Shown in pieces: positions 16,445 to 25,010 of a stretch of 64,000 nucleotides of DNA. The notes below the pieces were generated by a model. The model was given only the letters and a program-made list of their open reading frames with translations, was not told the DNA's origin and did no database searches. A program made the translations under genes and the position numbers. Position 1 is the stretch's first letter. The number at the start of each line of letters is the position of its first letter. Location: assembly GCA_022827625.1 (NCBI GenBank), contig JAJEIE010000023.1, forward strand, positions 1-64,000, in the 5' to 3' direction. This DNA comes from Candidatus Poribacteria bacterium. GTDB lineage: Bacteria > Poribacteria > WGA-4E > WGA-3G.

Positions 16445-18898
16445 CTATAAAGCACGAATTTTCGACAGTTCCGTCTGCTTTTCGCACAAGACAGCATACG
16501 TGCCATCCTTAGCAAGCAGTTCTTCATGCGTGCCGATTTCATCGACTTTCCCATCTTTCAGGACAACTAACCGATCAGCATACTTGAGTGTGGAAAGTCG
16601 GTGTGCAATTGCAAAAACAGTACGACCGCGGATGAGCCGTTCCAACGCCTCCTGAATATTCGACTCCGTCTCTGTATCCACAGAGGATGTCGCTTCGTCC
16701 AAGATAAGAATTCTCGGATTTTTCAGGATTGCGCGGGCGATAGAAATCCGTTGACGTTCACCACCGGAGACACGCGCCCCTCGCTCACCAACCATCGTAT
16801 CGTAGCCATCGGGGAACTTGATGATAAACTCGTGTGCGTTTGCGGCTTTTGCTGCGGCAATAATCTCATGTCGAGTTGCACCCGGTTTTGAATAACCAAT
16901 ATTTTCAGCAATTGTACCTTGGAACAGGAATGGATCTTGCAAGACCACACCAATCTGTTGACGCAACGCTTTTACCGTAACATCGCGTAAGTTGTGTCCA
17001 TCAATTTCTATAGAGCCTTCGCTCGGATCGTAGAAACGAGAAATGAGGTTAATAACAGTACTCTTCCCCGCACCACTATGCCCGACAAGTCCAATCATTT
17101 CACCGGCTTCCGCACGGAAGCTGATACCGTTGATTGCATTCTTTTCGGAATCGTAAGAGAAGTAGACATCCTTGAATTCAACTTCACCTTTAATATTTTC
17201 AAGGGTAACCGCATCCTTTCTATCTGCAACACTCGGGGGTGTATCTATGATTTCAAACACGCGGTCGGCAGAAGTTGCGGCACGGATGAAGCGTTCATTC
17301 ATGTGACAGAGTGTGTAGACAGGTCTGAAAAATTGTCCCATGAGCCCTTGGAACATCACGAGTTCGCCAAGACTTAACTCACCACCGAAAATCTGCGAAC
17401 CGCCTACCAACCAGATCAGGATTGTACCAGAGTAAATAATAAATTCCATGATTGGACGATAGAGGGTGTACAACTTCGCTGCATTCATTTCACCATCAAA
17501 AACCTGATATGTCTCTTCACTAAATCGGTTTATTTCATAACGCTCACGTGCAAAGGCTTTGACAACCCGCACACCGGGGATGGTACTTGCCAATATCGTG
17601 CTAATATTAGCATACCGCTTCCACAGCGAGGAAAAAACCTTGCTCATCTTTTTTCCAAAAAAGATGGTGAAGAAAATTAAACACGGCACCGGAATCAACG
17701 TCCACGCAGCCAGTTTCCAATTGGTGAGAAACATAATGAGGCAGATGTTGACAAGTGTAAAAGAATCACCGATGAAGTCTTGTAAACTGTTGGCAATGAA
17801 ATCCCGTAACCTACCGACATCGTTCGTAATCCGCGACATCAGGTTACCGGTATCCCGCTGATTGTAAAAATCTAATGAGAGCGCGTTGAGGTGTTCATAA
17901 GTTTCATTCCGAAGCCGGCGCGTGATATTTTGACCCACCCATGCCATCATATAACCGCGCACAGCAGAACTCCCCAATGTAAACACTCGGAATCCTGCCA
18001 TTAAAAAGATAATCGCGAGGAGGTGTCCCCAACTCCCAGCCACCGGAAGCGTCAGCCATCCTGACACACTTTCAACAATTCCGCTAAGCATCCCCCACGT
18101 TGGGGCTTCAAGCGGTTCACCAGTCGCAGTTAATGTAGCACCGCTTATAGACCGCTCTGCCGGGACAAGGATGTTATCAATCATCTCTTGGCTCAACACA
18201 GTCGGCAAGAGCGAAACAAACCGGATGACCATCATCAATAAAAGTGCGGGGAGAGCGACATGCCAGAACGGAAACGAATATCTGATGAGGCGGAAGATAA
18301 GTTTCCGTTTTTCGATACAATTGACACATACCTCGGACCAACGAGGCATCGGTTGTCCACATTTTTCGCATCTGTGTTTATTTTTTCCCGCCCCGTTGGG
18401 ACGGCGTCGCTTCTCTTGATCCGCTTCTGGATTTGCCTCCTGTACCAGGGTCTCCAATTCAGGAGTTGCCAGTTCAAATTTTGGTGATAAGCGGCGTGAG
18501 TAACGTGCAACTTCGATCGCTTTATCGGATGTTTTTACTTTTAAGATGTTATTACCGTGCATCTCAACGATTTCAACAGCCAAAACAGATGCAAGCGAAA
18601 TTTCCTGGACCTGATGTTCTGGAGTACCATTCTGATTAAAAGCGATGAGCCGCCTATCCGTAGCGATCAACCAATCTTTGCCATAGTTACCATCAAACTT
18701 AAGATCGGTTGAAAGAGCGACTTTAATTTCCTCGCCATCGGCAAGCATCGCATGTGCCTGCTGCTCCAGTTCCTCAGGCACTTCTTCCATTGTGGTTAGC
18801 GCGTCGTCATCCAATTGTTTAAAAGCGGAACTTCCATTCGGTTTTTTCCGCATAAAATCCCGCCGCACATTGGATGACCTCGGCATTATCCCTCGCAT
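16445..18898 (-). CDS. ABC exporter (fused permease-ATPase) with N-terminal PH-like domain and zinc ribbon
   Basis: 817 residues, about 220 longer than an ordinary half-transporter. Residues ~50-135 (IKVALSTDLKFDG... TDRRLIAF) resemble a bacterial PH-like domain. A CxxC...CxxC zinc ribbon follows at ~176-193 (CEKCGQPMP, CVNC). The six-helix type-1 permease spans ~205-545 and the nucleotide-binding domain follows: Walker A GHSGAGKST (~627), Q-loop VLQDPFLF, signature VSGGERQ, Walker B ILILDEATSSVD and the H-loop AHRLST. It should work as a homodimeric inner-membrane exporter. The pairing with DUF1854 matches the cyanophycin-metabolism-associated ABC transporter type. The substrate is unknown; the PH-like head and zinc ribbon suggest cytoplasmic regulation. 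Confidence 0.9.
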   Translation of the reverse strand: MRGIMPRSSNVRRDFMRKKPNGSSAFKQLDDDALTTMEEVPEELEQQAHAMLADGEEIKVALSTDLKFDGNYGKDWLIATDRRLIAFNQNGTPEHQVQEISLASVLAVEIVEMHGNNILKVKTSDKAIEVARYSRRLSPKFELATPELETLVQEANPEADQEKRRRPNGAGKNKHRCEKCGQPMPRWSEVCVNCIEKRKLIFRLIRYSFPFWHVALPALLLMMVIRFVSLLPTVLSQEMIDNILVPAERSISGATLTATGEPLEAPTWGMLSGIVESVSGWLTLPVAGSWGHLLAIIFLMAGFRVFTLGSSAVRGYMMAWVGQNITRRLRNETYEHLNALSLDFYNQRDTGNLMSRITNDVGRLRDFIANSLQDFIGDSFTLVNICLIMFLTNWKLAAWTLIPVPCLIFFTIFFGKKMSKVFSSLWKRYANISTILASTIPGVRVVKAFARERYEINRFSEETYQVFDGEMNAAKLYTLYRPIMEFIIYSGTILIWLVGGSQIFGGELSLGELVMFQGLMGQFFRPVYTLCHMNERFIRAATSADRVFEIIDTPPSVADRKDAVTLENIKGEVEFKDVYFSYDSEKNAINGISFRAEAGEMIGLVGHSGAGKSTVINLISRFYDPSEGSIEIDGHNLRDVTVKALRQQIGVVLQDPFLFQGTIAENIGYSKPGATRHEIIAAAKAANAHEFIIKFPDGYDTMVGERGARVSGGERQRISIARAILKNPRILILDEATSSVDTETESNIQEALERLIRGRTVFAIAHRLSTLKYADRLVVLKDGKVDEIGTHEELLAKDGTYAVLCEKQTELSKIRAL

Positions 18899-19077
18899 AA
18901 ATTAAAACCCCCAAAGATTAAAGGCATGGTTTATTGCCTATATTAAACACTTAGGATATTTTATTTAACGAAGGTTTTAGAAAAAAGTTGAATTAAAAAT
19001 GCAAAAAACACAGTAAAAACGTGGATACAACCAAAATTAGGGGCTTAAAGCACGAAAAATAGGACTTTTCGGTCACT

Positions 19078-19494
19078 TTATGGGTTCGGCGGCGAGGTAC
19101 AGATGAGCACCTCCATGGATTCATCACCCGTGTTTTCAATGCCGTGTTCGCACCACGGTGGAAGATGGATGAACGTCCCCGCCTCAACAGGGACTTTTTC
19201 ACCGGCGAGGGTCATTACGCCTTTTCCTTTTAGAATGACATAGCACTCCTCAGTGTGATGACTCCCCGGTTCAAGAACGACATGCGGTGGCACAAAAAAC
19301 ATAACTAAACCCAAATTTTGTGCAGGCGCGCTTGGGTTCGCTGGATGCACGACACGGACACCGATACCGTCGCAACCTGAATACTTTACCGGGACTCCGT
19401 CTTGGACTGTGACAACGTTCGCCTGGACCTGATGGTCGGGTTTCGGAACAGGCGGTTCGCCTTGATACCCTTTAAACATAGTAATTTTTGCCAT
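19078..19494 (-). CDS. Small cupin-domain protein
   Basis: 138 residues; AAGGAG precedes the ATG by five bases. A single cupin barrel with motif 1 PGSHHTEECYVILKGKG (~75-92: two His, a Glu and the later H of motif 2) and motif 2 PVEAGTFIHLPPWCEHGIEN (~101-120), giving a metal site of the 3-His-1-Glu kind. Metal-binding cupins of this size act as isomerases, dioxygenases or sugar-binding proteins; no substrate can be assigned. It is the last gene of a likely NhaC-SDR-cupin run, 78 bases after the SDR stop, with a CAGC-type palindromic repeat between them. Confidence 0.85.
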   Translation of the reverse strand: MAKITMFKGYQGEPPVPKPDHQVQANVVTVQDGVPVKYSGCDGIGVRVVHPANPSAPAQNLGLVMFFVPPHVVLEPGSHHTEECYVILKGKGVMTLAGEKVPVEAGTFIHLPPWCEHGIENTGDESMEVLICTSPPNP

Positions 19495-19510
19495 CTTATC
19501 TCCTTTTTAG

Positions 19511-19536
19511 TGGCTGTCGGCTGTCAGCCATCAGCG
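19511..19536. repeat. Intergenic GGCTGTC-GGCTGTCAGCC repeat
   Basis: TGGCTGTCGGCTGTCAGCC is a near-palindromic run. The same words (GCTGTC, CAGCCATCAGC) recur in the gaps at 37942-38010, 44620-44697 and 59905-59936. Confidence 0.55.
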
Positions 19537-19572
19537 GTTCGTAACGCTGCTTTATTCATTACGCCGTAAAAT

Positions 19573-20406
19573 TTACCAATCTCGTGTGTAACCGGCAGTC
19601 CAACCGCCGTCTACCGTCAGGATACTCCCGTTAATATAACTCGCGTCTGGTGAGACAAGAAAAAGGACTGCTGCTGCCATTTCCGTGGTCCGCCCCGGTC
19701 TTCCGAGTGGAATATGCGATAGCAGACTCGCGGCGTTTTCCGTATACGCGCCATCATCTCCGTAAAAGAGGGCTTCCGTGCCGCGGGTCAACGTCGAACC
19801 CGGAGCGACAGCGTTAACCAAGATGCCTTCGGGTCCCAATTCTAACGCCATAGAACGCGTCAGATTCGCGACCCCTGCTTTCGCCGCCACATAAGCACTC
19901 TGTAAGCGTAAAGGCACTAATCCTGCGATGGAACTAATGTTAACGATCCGACCCGTGGCGTTCTTGGAATCAGATTTGCCACCCCGTTCGCTGGATATGT
20001 GGGCAAGGATATGCGGAATAACAGCACGACTCGTCGTAAAAACACCCGTAAGGTCTATATCCAGAATCCGTTGCCAATCCTCAAGCGTATACTGATGGAT
20101 CGGGACTCTATCGCTCCGTGTGTTAATCCCTGCATTGTTCACCAGAATCTCGATCTTACCAAAATGCGATGCAATCTGATCGGCAGCAGACACCATCTCT
20201 GATGCGTTAGAAACATCGCCTTCTACGAATAGACACATTCCACCGCTCTGTTGAATTTCTGTAGCCGTCTGCTTACCTGCTTCTTTGTCTATATCGACGA
20301 CTGCTACCTGTGCGCCGTTGTCAACCAAGGCATCCACAATCGCGCGACCGATGCCTTGCGCACCACCTGTAACAACCGCAACCTTTCCTTCAAGGTCAAC
20401 CTTCAT
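19573..20406 (-). CDS. SDR family oxidoreductase (FabG-like)
   Basis: 277 residues with a perfect GGAGG upstream of ATG. Classical short-chain dehydrogenase: cofactor motif TGGAQGIG (~14-21), an Asp after beta-2 (VVDIDKE) pointing to NAD(H) rather than NADP(H), NNAGIN (~89), catalytic Ser in ISSIAG (~157) and YVAAK (~172-176). A C-terminal SILTVDGGWTAG is typical of the 3-oxoacyl-ACP reductase / glucose-dehydrogenase subgroup. The substrate is probably a sugar or secondary alcohol, given the neighbourhood. It starts 16 bases after the NhaC antiporter stop. Confidence 0.9.
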   Translation of the reverse strand: MKVDLEGKVAVVTGGAQGIGRAIVDALVDNGAQVAVVDIDKEAGKQTATEIQQSGGMCLFVEGDVSNASEMVSAADQIASHFGKIEILVNNAGINTRSDRVPIHQYTLEDWQRILDIDLTGVFTTSRAVIPHILAHISSERGGKSDSKNATGRIVNISSIAGLVPLRLQSAYVAAKAGVANLTRSMALELGPEGILVNAVAPGSTLTRGTEALFYGDDGAYTENAASLLSHIPLGRPGRTTEMAAAVLFLVSPDASYINGSILTVDGGWTAGYTRDW

Positions 20407-20422
20407 AGTATTCCTCCTTCAA

Positions 20423-22105
20423 CTAATTCCCGCGCGATTCTTGAATCCTGCGAAAACCAGCAACACCGAAAAATAACAAAACAATCACACCCGTCCCGCT
20501 AACAATTCCAATCCCTGAAGTGACACCGAGAGCTGCAGGCAGATAGCCACAAAACAGGGCAATAATTGCGACTGTAAGACTATAGGGCAACTGTGTTCTG
20601 ACATGATGTAACGGATCACAACTACTGGCAATAGAACTGAGAATCGTTGTATCGGAAAGCGGCGAACAGTGGTCCCCGAAAATTGCACCATCTAATACTG
20701 CCCCGAGACATATAATTGTCGTGAGTCCGTAACTCCCACCGTCAAGCGAGAACGCCACGGGAATCGCAGTCGGAATCAGAATCGCCATCGTCCCCCAACT
20801 CGTCCCGGTTGCGAAAGAGGTCACAGACGCGCAGACAAAGACAAAAATCGGAAACCAGAGCGGAGAAACGACATCACTCAGCATCGTCGCAAGAAATTGA
20901 CCCGTCATCAATCTATCGCAGCTCGCCTTTAACCCCCACGCCAACAACAGAATACCCAAGGGTGTGAGACTCCCCTTCACACCACCCCAAATGACCGGCA
21001 CGATCTCTGAGAACCGCAATTTTGAGAGCCAGCGTGCACAGATAACGCCAATAACAAACGCACTCGCAGCAGCACAAGCGAGAATCTTGACGTTGTCTGC
21101 TGCTGACAGCGCGTCGCGCCAAGCGGTAAGTGAGAGAATAGATCCCGTCCCGTTGCCATCTATCCAGAAACCTCCTAAGAGCAGTCCAAAAAGTGCGAGG
21201 AGCGGTAGCACCGCCGATAAAGGCTGGATAACGGCATTTGGCAAACTGGTGAAGGATGCAGCGTGTCCGAGGGCTTCGGCATCTGGGGCGGCAACGTCTC
21301 CTGTCTCCCGCGCCCGGGTCTCTGCTCTGTGCATCGCGCCGTAGTCTTTACCGCTAATCGCATTGATGATAACAAAGAGAATCGTCAGGATGCAGTAAAA
21401 CCGAAAACCGAGTGCATCGAAGAACATGGAATACCCGTCACGGTCGAGTCCAATCGTCTCAGCGACATCGTTAAAGAGACCGACCTCATAACCGATCCAG
21501 GTGCTAACAAAAGCGAGACCCGCAATCGGTGCACTTGTGGAATCTACGAGAAATGCCAACTTTTCACGGCTGACGCGATGGTGATCAGTGAGCGGACGCA
21601 TCGTAGGTCCGACAATCATCGCATTGGAATAGTCCCCAATGAAGATGACGATACCCATCACACCTGTGATGAATTGCGCCGACCGCGGTCCCTTTGCAAA
21701 TCGAGAGAGCCATACAACAACGCCGCTAATACCCCCGGAGGCGACGACTATAGAAATCGTCGCCATAATTAGACACACAAACAGCACGACCCAGAAATTG
21801 AAGAGGTCCACCCCGTCATTTCCGATGCTCACGGCACGGACGAACCAGACAGATTCCGTCAAAAAGCCGATGGGTGTGAAGTGTTGTTGATACCACGAGA
21901 GCAGCAGCCCGACACCGACTGCTATACAGAGACTCGGAAACAGTCGCGTTGTCAAAATCGCTAACGTGACAGCAAGCAGCGGTGGGATGACGCTGTACCA
22001 TACAAGCGTCTCTGCACTGCTAACCTGCGCTGCACGCCACCTGAATAGAAAGCAGATTGCAAAAAAAATTAAAAAGCCGATTCCATATTTCAGTTTAGTA
22101 TTCAT
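20423..22105 (-). CDS. NhaC-family sodium/proton antiporter
   Basis: 560 residues with about 12 hydrophobic segments. Hallmarks of the NhaC family are present: GDYSNAMIVGPTMRPL (~165), DSTSAPIAGLAFVSTWIGYE (~190-208) and, late in the protein, GAIFGDHCSPLSDTTILSS (~475-495), whose Asp, His and Ser residues line the cation path. It exchanges external or internal Na+ for protons, in some members coupled to a carboxylate. It is the first gene of a probable operon with the SDR and cupin, which may mean the ligand is an organic acid, but this is speculation. The promoter side faces the divergent ATPase-nuclease gene. Confidence 0.88.
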   Translation of the reverse strand: MNTKLKYGIGFLIFFAICFLFRWRAAQVSSAETLVWYSVIPPLLAVTLAILTTRLFPSLCIAVGVGLLLSWYQQHFTPIGFLTESVWFVRAVSIGNDGVDLFNFWVVLFVCLIMATISIVVASGGISGVVVWLSRFAKGPRSAQFITGVMGIVIFIGDYSNAMIVGPTMRPLTDHHRVSREKLAFLVDSTSAPIAGLAFVSTWIGYEVGLFNDVAETIGLDRDGYSMFFDALGFRFYCILTILFVIINAISGKDYGAMHRAETRARETGDVAAPDAEALGHAASFTSLPNAVIQPLSAVLPLLALFGLLLGGFWIDGNGTGSILSLTAWRDALSAADNVKILACAAASAFVIGVICARWLSKLRFSEIVPVIWGGVKGSLTPLGILLLAWGLKASCDRLMTGQFLATMLSDVVSPLWFPIFVFVCASVTSFATGTSWGTMAILIPTAIPVAFSLDGGSYGLTTIICLGAVLDGAIFGDHCSPLSDTTILSSIASSCDPLHHVRTQLPYSLTVAIIALFCGYLPAALGVTSGIGIVSGTGVIVLLFFGVAGFRRIQESRGN

Positions 22106-22230
22106 CAGCGCATTCAGCTCCCCGCTTTGGGTGCGTAGACTTTCGCCCGAATGTGCCTACATCATATCAGTTTGCGTTGTAACTTGCAAGCCGAAACCCA
22201 GAGAGAATTGAATGTCTCTGAATATAGTTC

Positions 22231-22259
22231 TTGACGCGCTTCGTCAAACATGTTATCCT
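22231..22259 (+). promoter_or_regulatory. Sigma70-type promoter for the ATPase-nuclease gene
   Basis: TTGACG (22231-22236), 17 bases, TATCCT (22254-22259). The -10 box lies downstream of the earliest possible start (22250), which supports initiation at the ATG at 22328. Confidence 0.6.
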
Positions 22260-22327
22260 TTTGGCGCGTGCGGGTGCCACGACACGTAATCTACACTTCT
22301 TCTGGATCTTGTAAAAAGGAGCGACAC

Positions 22328-23920
22328 ATGCGACGCTTTGGAACCCAAGGGCGCGTGCGTCCTGAGCAGCATTATATTGTCTCACGCACTGAGGAGATTA
22401 CCGATTTCATCAACCGAATCAAAGAGGGCAGGTATATCGTCCTTTTCGCGCCGCGGCAAACCGGGAAAACAACGTTCTTCCGATTGGCACTTGAGACGCT
22501 CACCGCAGCGGATCCGACCTATTTCCCAATCCAGTTGGACTTCCAAACAATGCGCAATGTTGCACCGGATACTTTTTATGAGCAGTTCTACTATTTCATT
22601 TGCCTGCAAATTGAGAGCGTTTTCCAAAAACGTGGCAATATACCTTCTGAGGCACTGACCGAATTTATGGCGGACACGACCGTCACGAATCATTTGTCGA
22701 TGGTTAGGTGCTTTGGAAATCTCGCAAATTTATTGGAAAATCAGAAAATCGTGCTTCTCATTGACGAGTTCGATGGCATCCCGAAAACCGTTGTGAGCGA
22801 TTTTTTGTATGCCCTGCGCCAGATTTACCTCTCCGATGAGATGCAATGCCCTTACAGTATGGGTATCGTCGGGGTCAAGAACATCAGACAACTTGACTAC
22901 GATCGGTCTATTTCACCCTTCAATATCCAAGACGAGTTTCGTTTGCCAAACTTTACGCTCGAACAAGTGCAAGAACTGTTCGCACAGTATACAGATGAAG
23001 TCGGACAAGCCTTCGCACCGGAAGTCACTGCAGCGATCCATAAACAGACAGCCGGTCAACCTTTTCTCGTCAATCGATGTGCGCAGATACTCACAGAGGA
23101 ACTGGACATCCCGAAAACAGAGACGCTTACGATGCCGCATTTTGCCAAGGCGCATAGGCGGCTTCTGGGGGATGGAAACACGAACATCGATCACCTGCGA
23201 ACGAATATCCGTCGCGACCGACGCTTTGAAACAATCCTACTGCAAATCGCTTCTTACGACAGCGGCGTGCGCTTCAACCCGGATGATGACCTCATGAATG
23301 AACTCGTCACGTACGGCGTTATTGCAGAAGGTCCCGACGGTATGTGTGAGATTGTTAACCCGATTTATCAACACCGCATCCTACAGATATTCAAGCCTAC
23401 ATTTAACGGACTTGAGAACATATACTTTCCCGAAGAGACCGGTGAGCATTTTATTGATTACCTCACACCTACGGGTCAACTTGAGATGGAAGGACTTCTC
23501 AATAACTTTCAGGCGTTCATCGAGCGCGCCGGATTCCGTATCTTGCAGGTGCCAGACACCCCACAAGAATACGTCGGACAGCACCTGCTTTATGCGTATC
23601 TCGACCACTTCGTTCACGTTGTAGGTGCGAACATGTTTCTTGAGGTCCAAACAGGACGTGGCAGAATAGACCTTCTTATCATACACAATCACCGAAAATA
23701 CATTGTTGAAACAAAGATATGGGAGGGCGATAAGTATTATCAGGCGGGTAAAAAGCAACTCGCGGCTTATCTGAAATCGGAATCCGCGGTGGAGGGATAC
23801 TATGTCGTCTTCGATCATCGCCAGAACCCGGAGCCACGGAAAGAAACTGAACAGGTAGAAGACGTGGAAATTCGGAGTTACGTCATTCCTGTCGTTCAAA
23901 AATCACCGTCAGCAGTTTAG
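22328..23920 (+). CDS. AAA-like ATPase fused to a PD-(D/E)XK nuclease domain
   Basis: 530 residues from ATG 22328 (GGAG six bases before). The N-terminal half is an AAA-like ATPase: Walker A APRQTGKTT (~42-50), Walker B VLLIDEFDG (~145), and a sensor-like VGVKNIRQLDYD. The C-terminal ~130 residues carry a PD-(D/E)XK core: FLEVQTGRGRIDLLI (~440-455, Asp) and YIVETKIW (~465, the ExK pair). This architecture (AAA_16/AAA-ATPase_like plus PDDEXK) is widespread and multi-copy in several phyla. It is suspected to be linked to mobile or defence functions, but its role is unproven. It stands alone between NhaC (divergent) and ribokinase; no partner gene is visible. Confidence 0.85.
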   Translation: MRRFGTQGRVRPEQHYIVSRTEEITDFINRIKEGRYIVLFAPRQTGKTTFFRLALETLTAADPTYFPIQLDFQTMRNVAPDTFYEQFYYFICLQIESVFQKRGNIPSEALTEFMADTTVTNHLSMVRCFGNLANLLENQKIVLLIDEFDGIPKTVVSDFLYALRQIYLSDEMQCPYSMGIVGVKNIRQLDYDRSISPFNIQDEFRLPNFTLEQVQELFAQYTDEVGQAFAPEVTAAIHKQTAGQPFLVNRCAQILTEELDIPKTETLTMPHFAKAHRRLLGDGNTNIDHLRTNIRRDRRFETILLQIASYDSGVRFNPDDDLMNELVTYGVIAEGPDGMCEIVNPIYQHRILQIFKPTFNGLENIYFPEETGEHFIDYLTPTGQLEMEGLLNNFQAFIERAGFRILQVPDTPQEYVGQHLLYAYLDHFVHVVGANMFLEVQTGRGRIDLLIIHNHRKYIVETKIWEGDKYYQAGKKQLAAYLKSESAVEGYYVVFDHRQNPEPRKETEQVEDVEIRSYVIPVVQKSPSAV

Positions 23921-24020
23921 AGGACGCGCGATTCGGATCTCCGTCTATGGAAAAACGCAACGACAACAGCTCGATGTCAACCATAATTGTCTAAAATCGT
24001 TAGAAAGATAGGAACAGATC

Positions 24021-24968
24021 ATGATGAACAGCAGAACACCGAAAGTTGCCGTTGTCGGCAGTCTCAATATTGATCTCGTGTGCCACGCAACGCGGCGACC
24101 CGACAAAGGCGAAACGCTCATCGGCGATGCCTTCGATATTTTCACGGGCGGCAAAGGATTTAATCAGGCAACCGCTGCCGCACGACTGGGTGCTGATGTC
24201 ACGCTCGTCGGAAGTGTCGGTGCGGATCCTTTCGGGGAGATGCTGCTCAGCGCAACAGAAAATGAAGGGATTGACAGCAGATTTGTCACAAAGCGCACGG
24301 ACACTGGGACGGGTGTTGCAACGATTGTTATCGAACCCGATGGCGACAATAGCATCATCGTCGTACCGCGCGCAAATATGGCATTGACAACAGCAGAGAT
24401 AGACGCTGCCGCCGATGCCATCGCAAACGCCGATGTACTGCTCTTGCAATTAGAGACACCCATTGCTGCCTCCGAACACGCCGCAGCGATTGCGAAAGCA
24501 CACGGGACAACTGTGATACTAAACCCGGCACCTGCGCAGCCACTCCCGGATAGCCTACTGGCTTATGTGGATATTTTGACACCGAACCAATCCGAAACAG
24601 AGTTACTCTCAAAAATGCGGGTAAGCAACGACGAAGAGGCACGTAACGCAGCAGTGGTACTCCGCGCTCGCATGACGCACACAGAAACGTCCACTGTCGT
24701 ACTAACGCTTGGAGAACGAGGTGCGTTGATACTCACAGCCACTACATCCGAACGCGTCCCCGCACGCGCCGTTGAGGCTGTAGATACAACAGGGGCAGGC
24801 GACGCTTTTTGTGGCGCACTCGCAACGGCGTTGGCAAGCGGTGAAACCTTACATGCAGCGATTGTGTTCGCAAACGCCGCCGGTGCAGCAGCGGTAACTG
24901 TTGTTGGCGCAACACCATCTATGCCGACACGCGAAAAAGTAGAACTTTTAACGTCTCAATCCAAATGA
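24021..24968 (+). CDS. rbsK: Ribokinase (PfkB family)
   Basis: 315 residues. The protein opens with VAVVGSLNIDLV and then the substrate motif GGKGFNQATAAARLGA (~48-63), the classical ribokinase signature 1. Near the C-terminus DTTGAGDAFCGAL (~255-267) supplies the anion hole and catalytic Asp. It phosphorylates D-ribose, or a related sugar, at O5 with ATP in the cytoplasm. No ribose transporter is adjacent. AGGA precedes the double ATG. Ribokinase is the best guess within PfkB because of the full GGKG-N-Q pattern, but deoxyribose or other pentose use cannot be excluded. Confidence 0.85.
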   Translation: MMNSRTPKVAVVGSLNIDLVCHATRRPDKGETLIGDAFDIFTGGKGFNQATAAARLGADVTLVGSVGADPFGEMLLSATENEGIDSRFVTKRTDTGTGVATIVIEPDGDNSIIVVPRANMALTTAEIDAAADAIANADVLLLQLETPIAASEHAAAIAKAHGTTVILNPAPAQPLPDSLLAYVDILTPNQSETELLSKMRVSNDEEARNAAVVLRARMTHTETSTVVLTLGERGALILTATTSERVPARAVEAVDTTGAGDAFCGALATALASGETLHAAIVFANAAGAAAVTVVGATPSMPTREKVELLTSQSK

Positions 24969-25010
24969 AACCCAATTGCTAAAAACATCAGGAACTGAGG
25001 AAAAGAAACA

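Noticed and set aside
22328-23920. Part of a multi-gene defence island.
   Set aside because: Neighbours are an antiporter and a ribokinase; a single ATPase-nuclease gene does not amount to a system.
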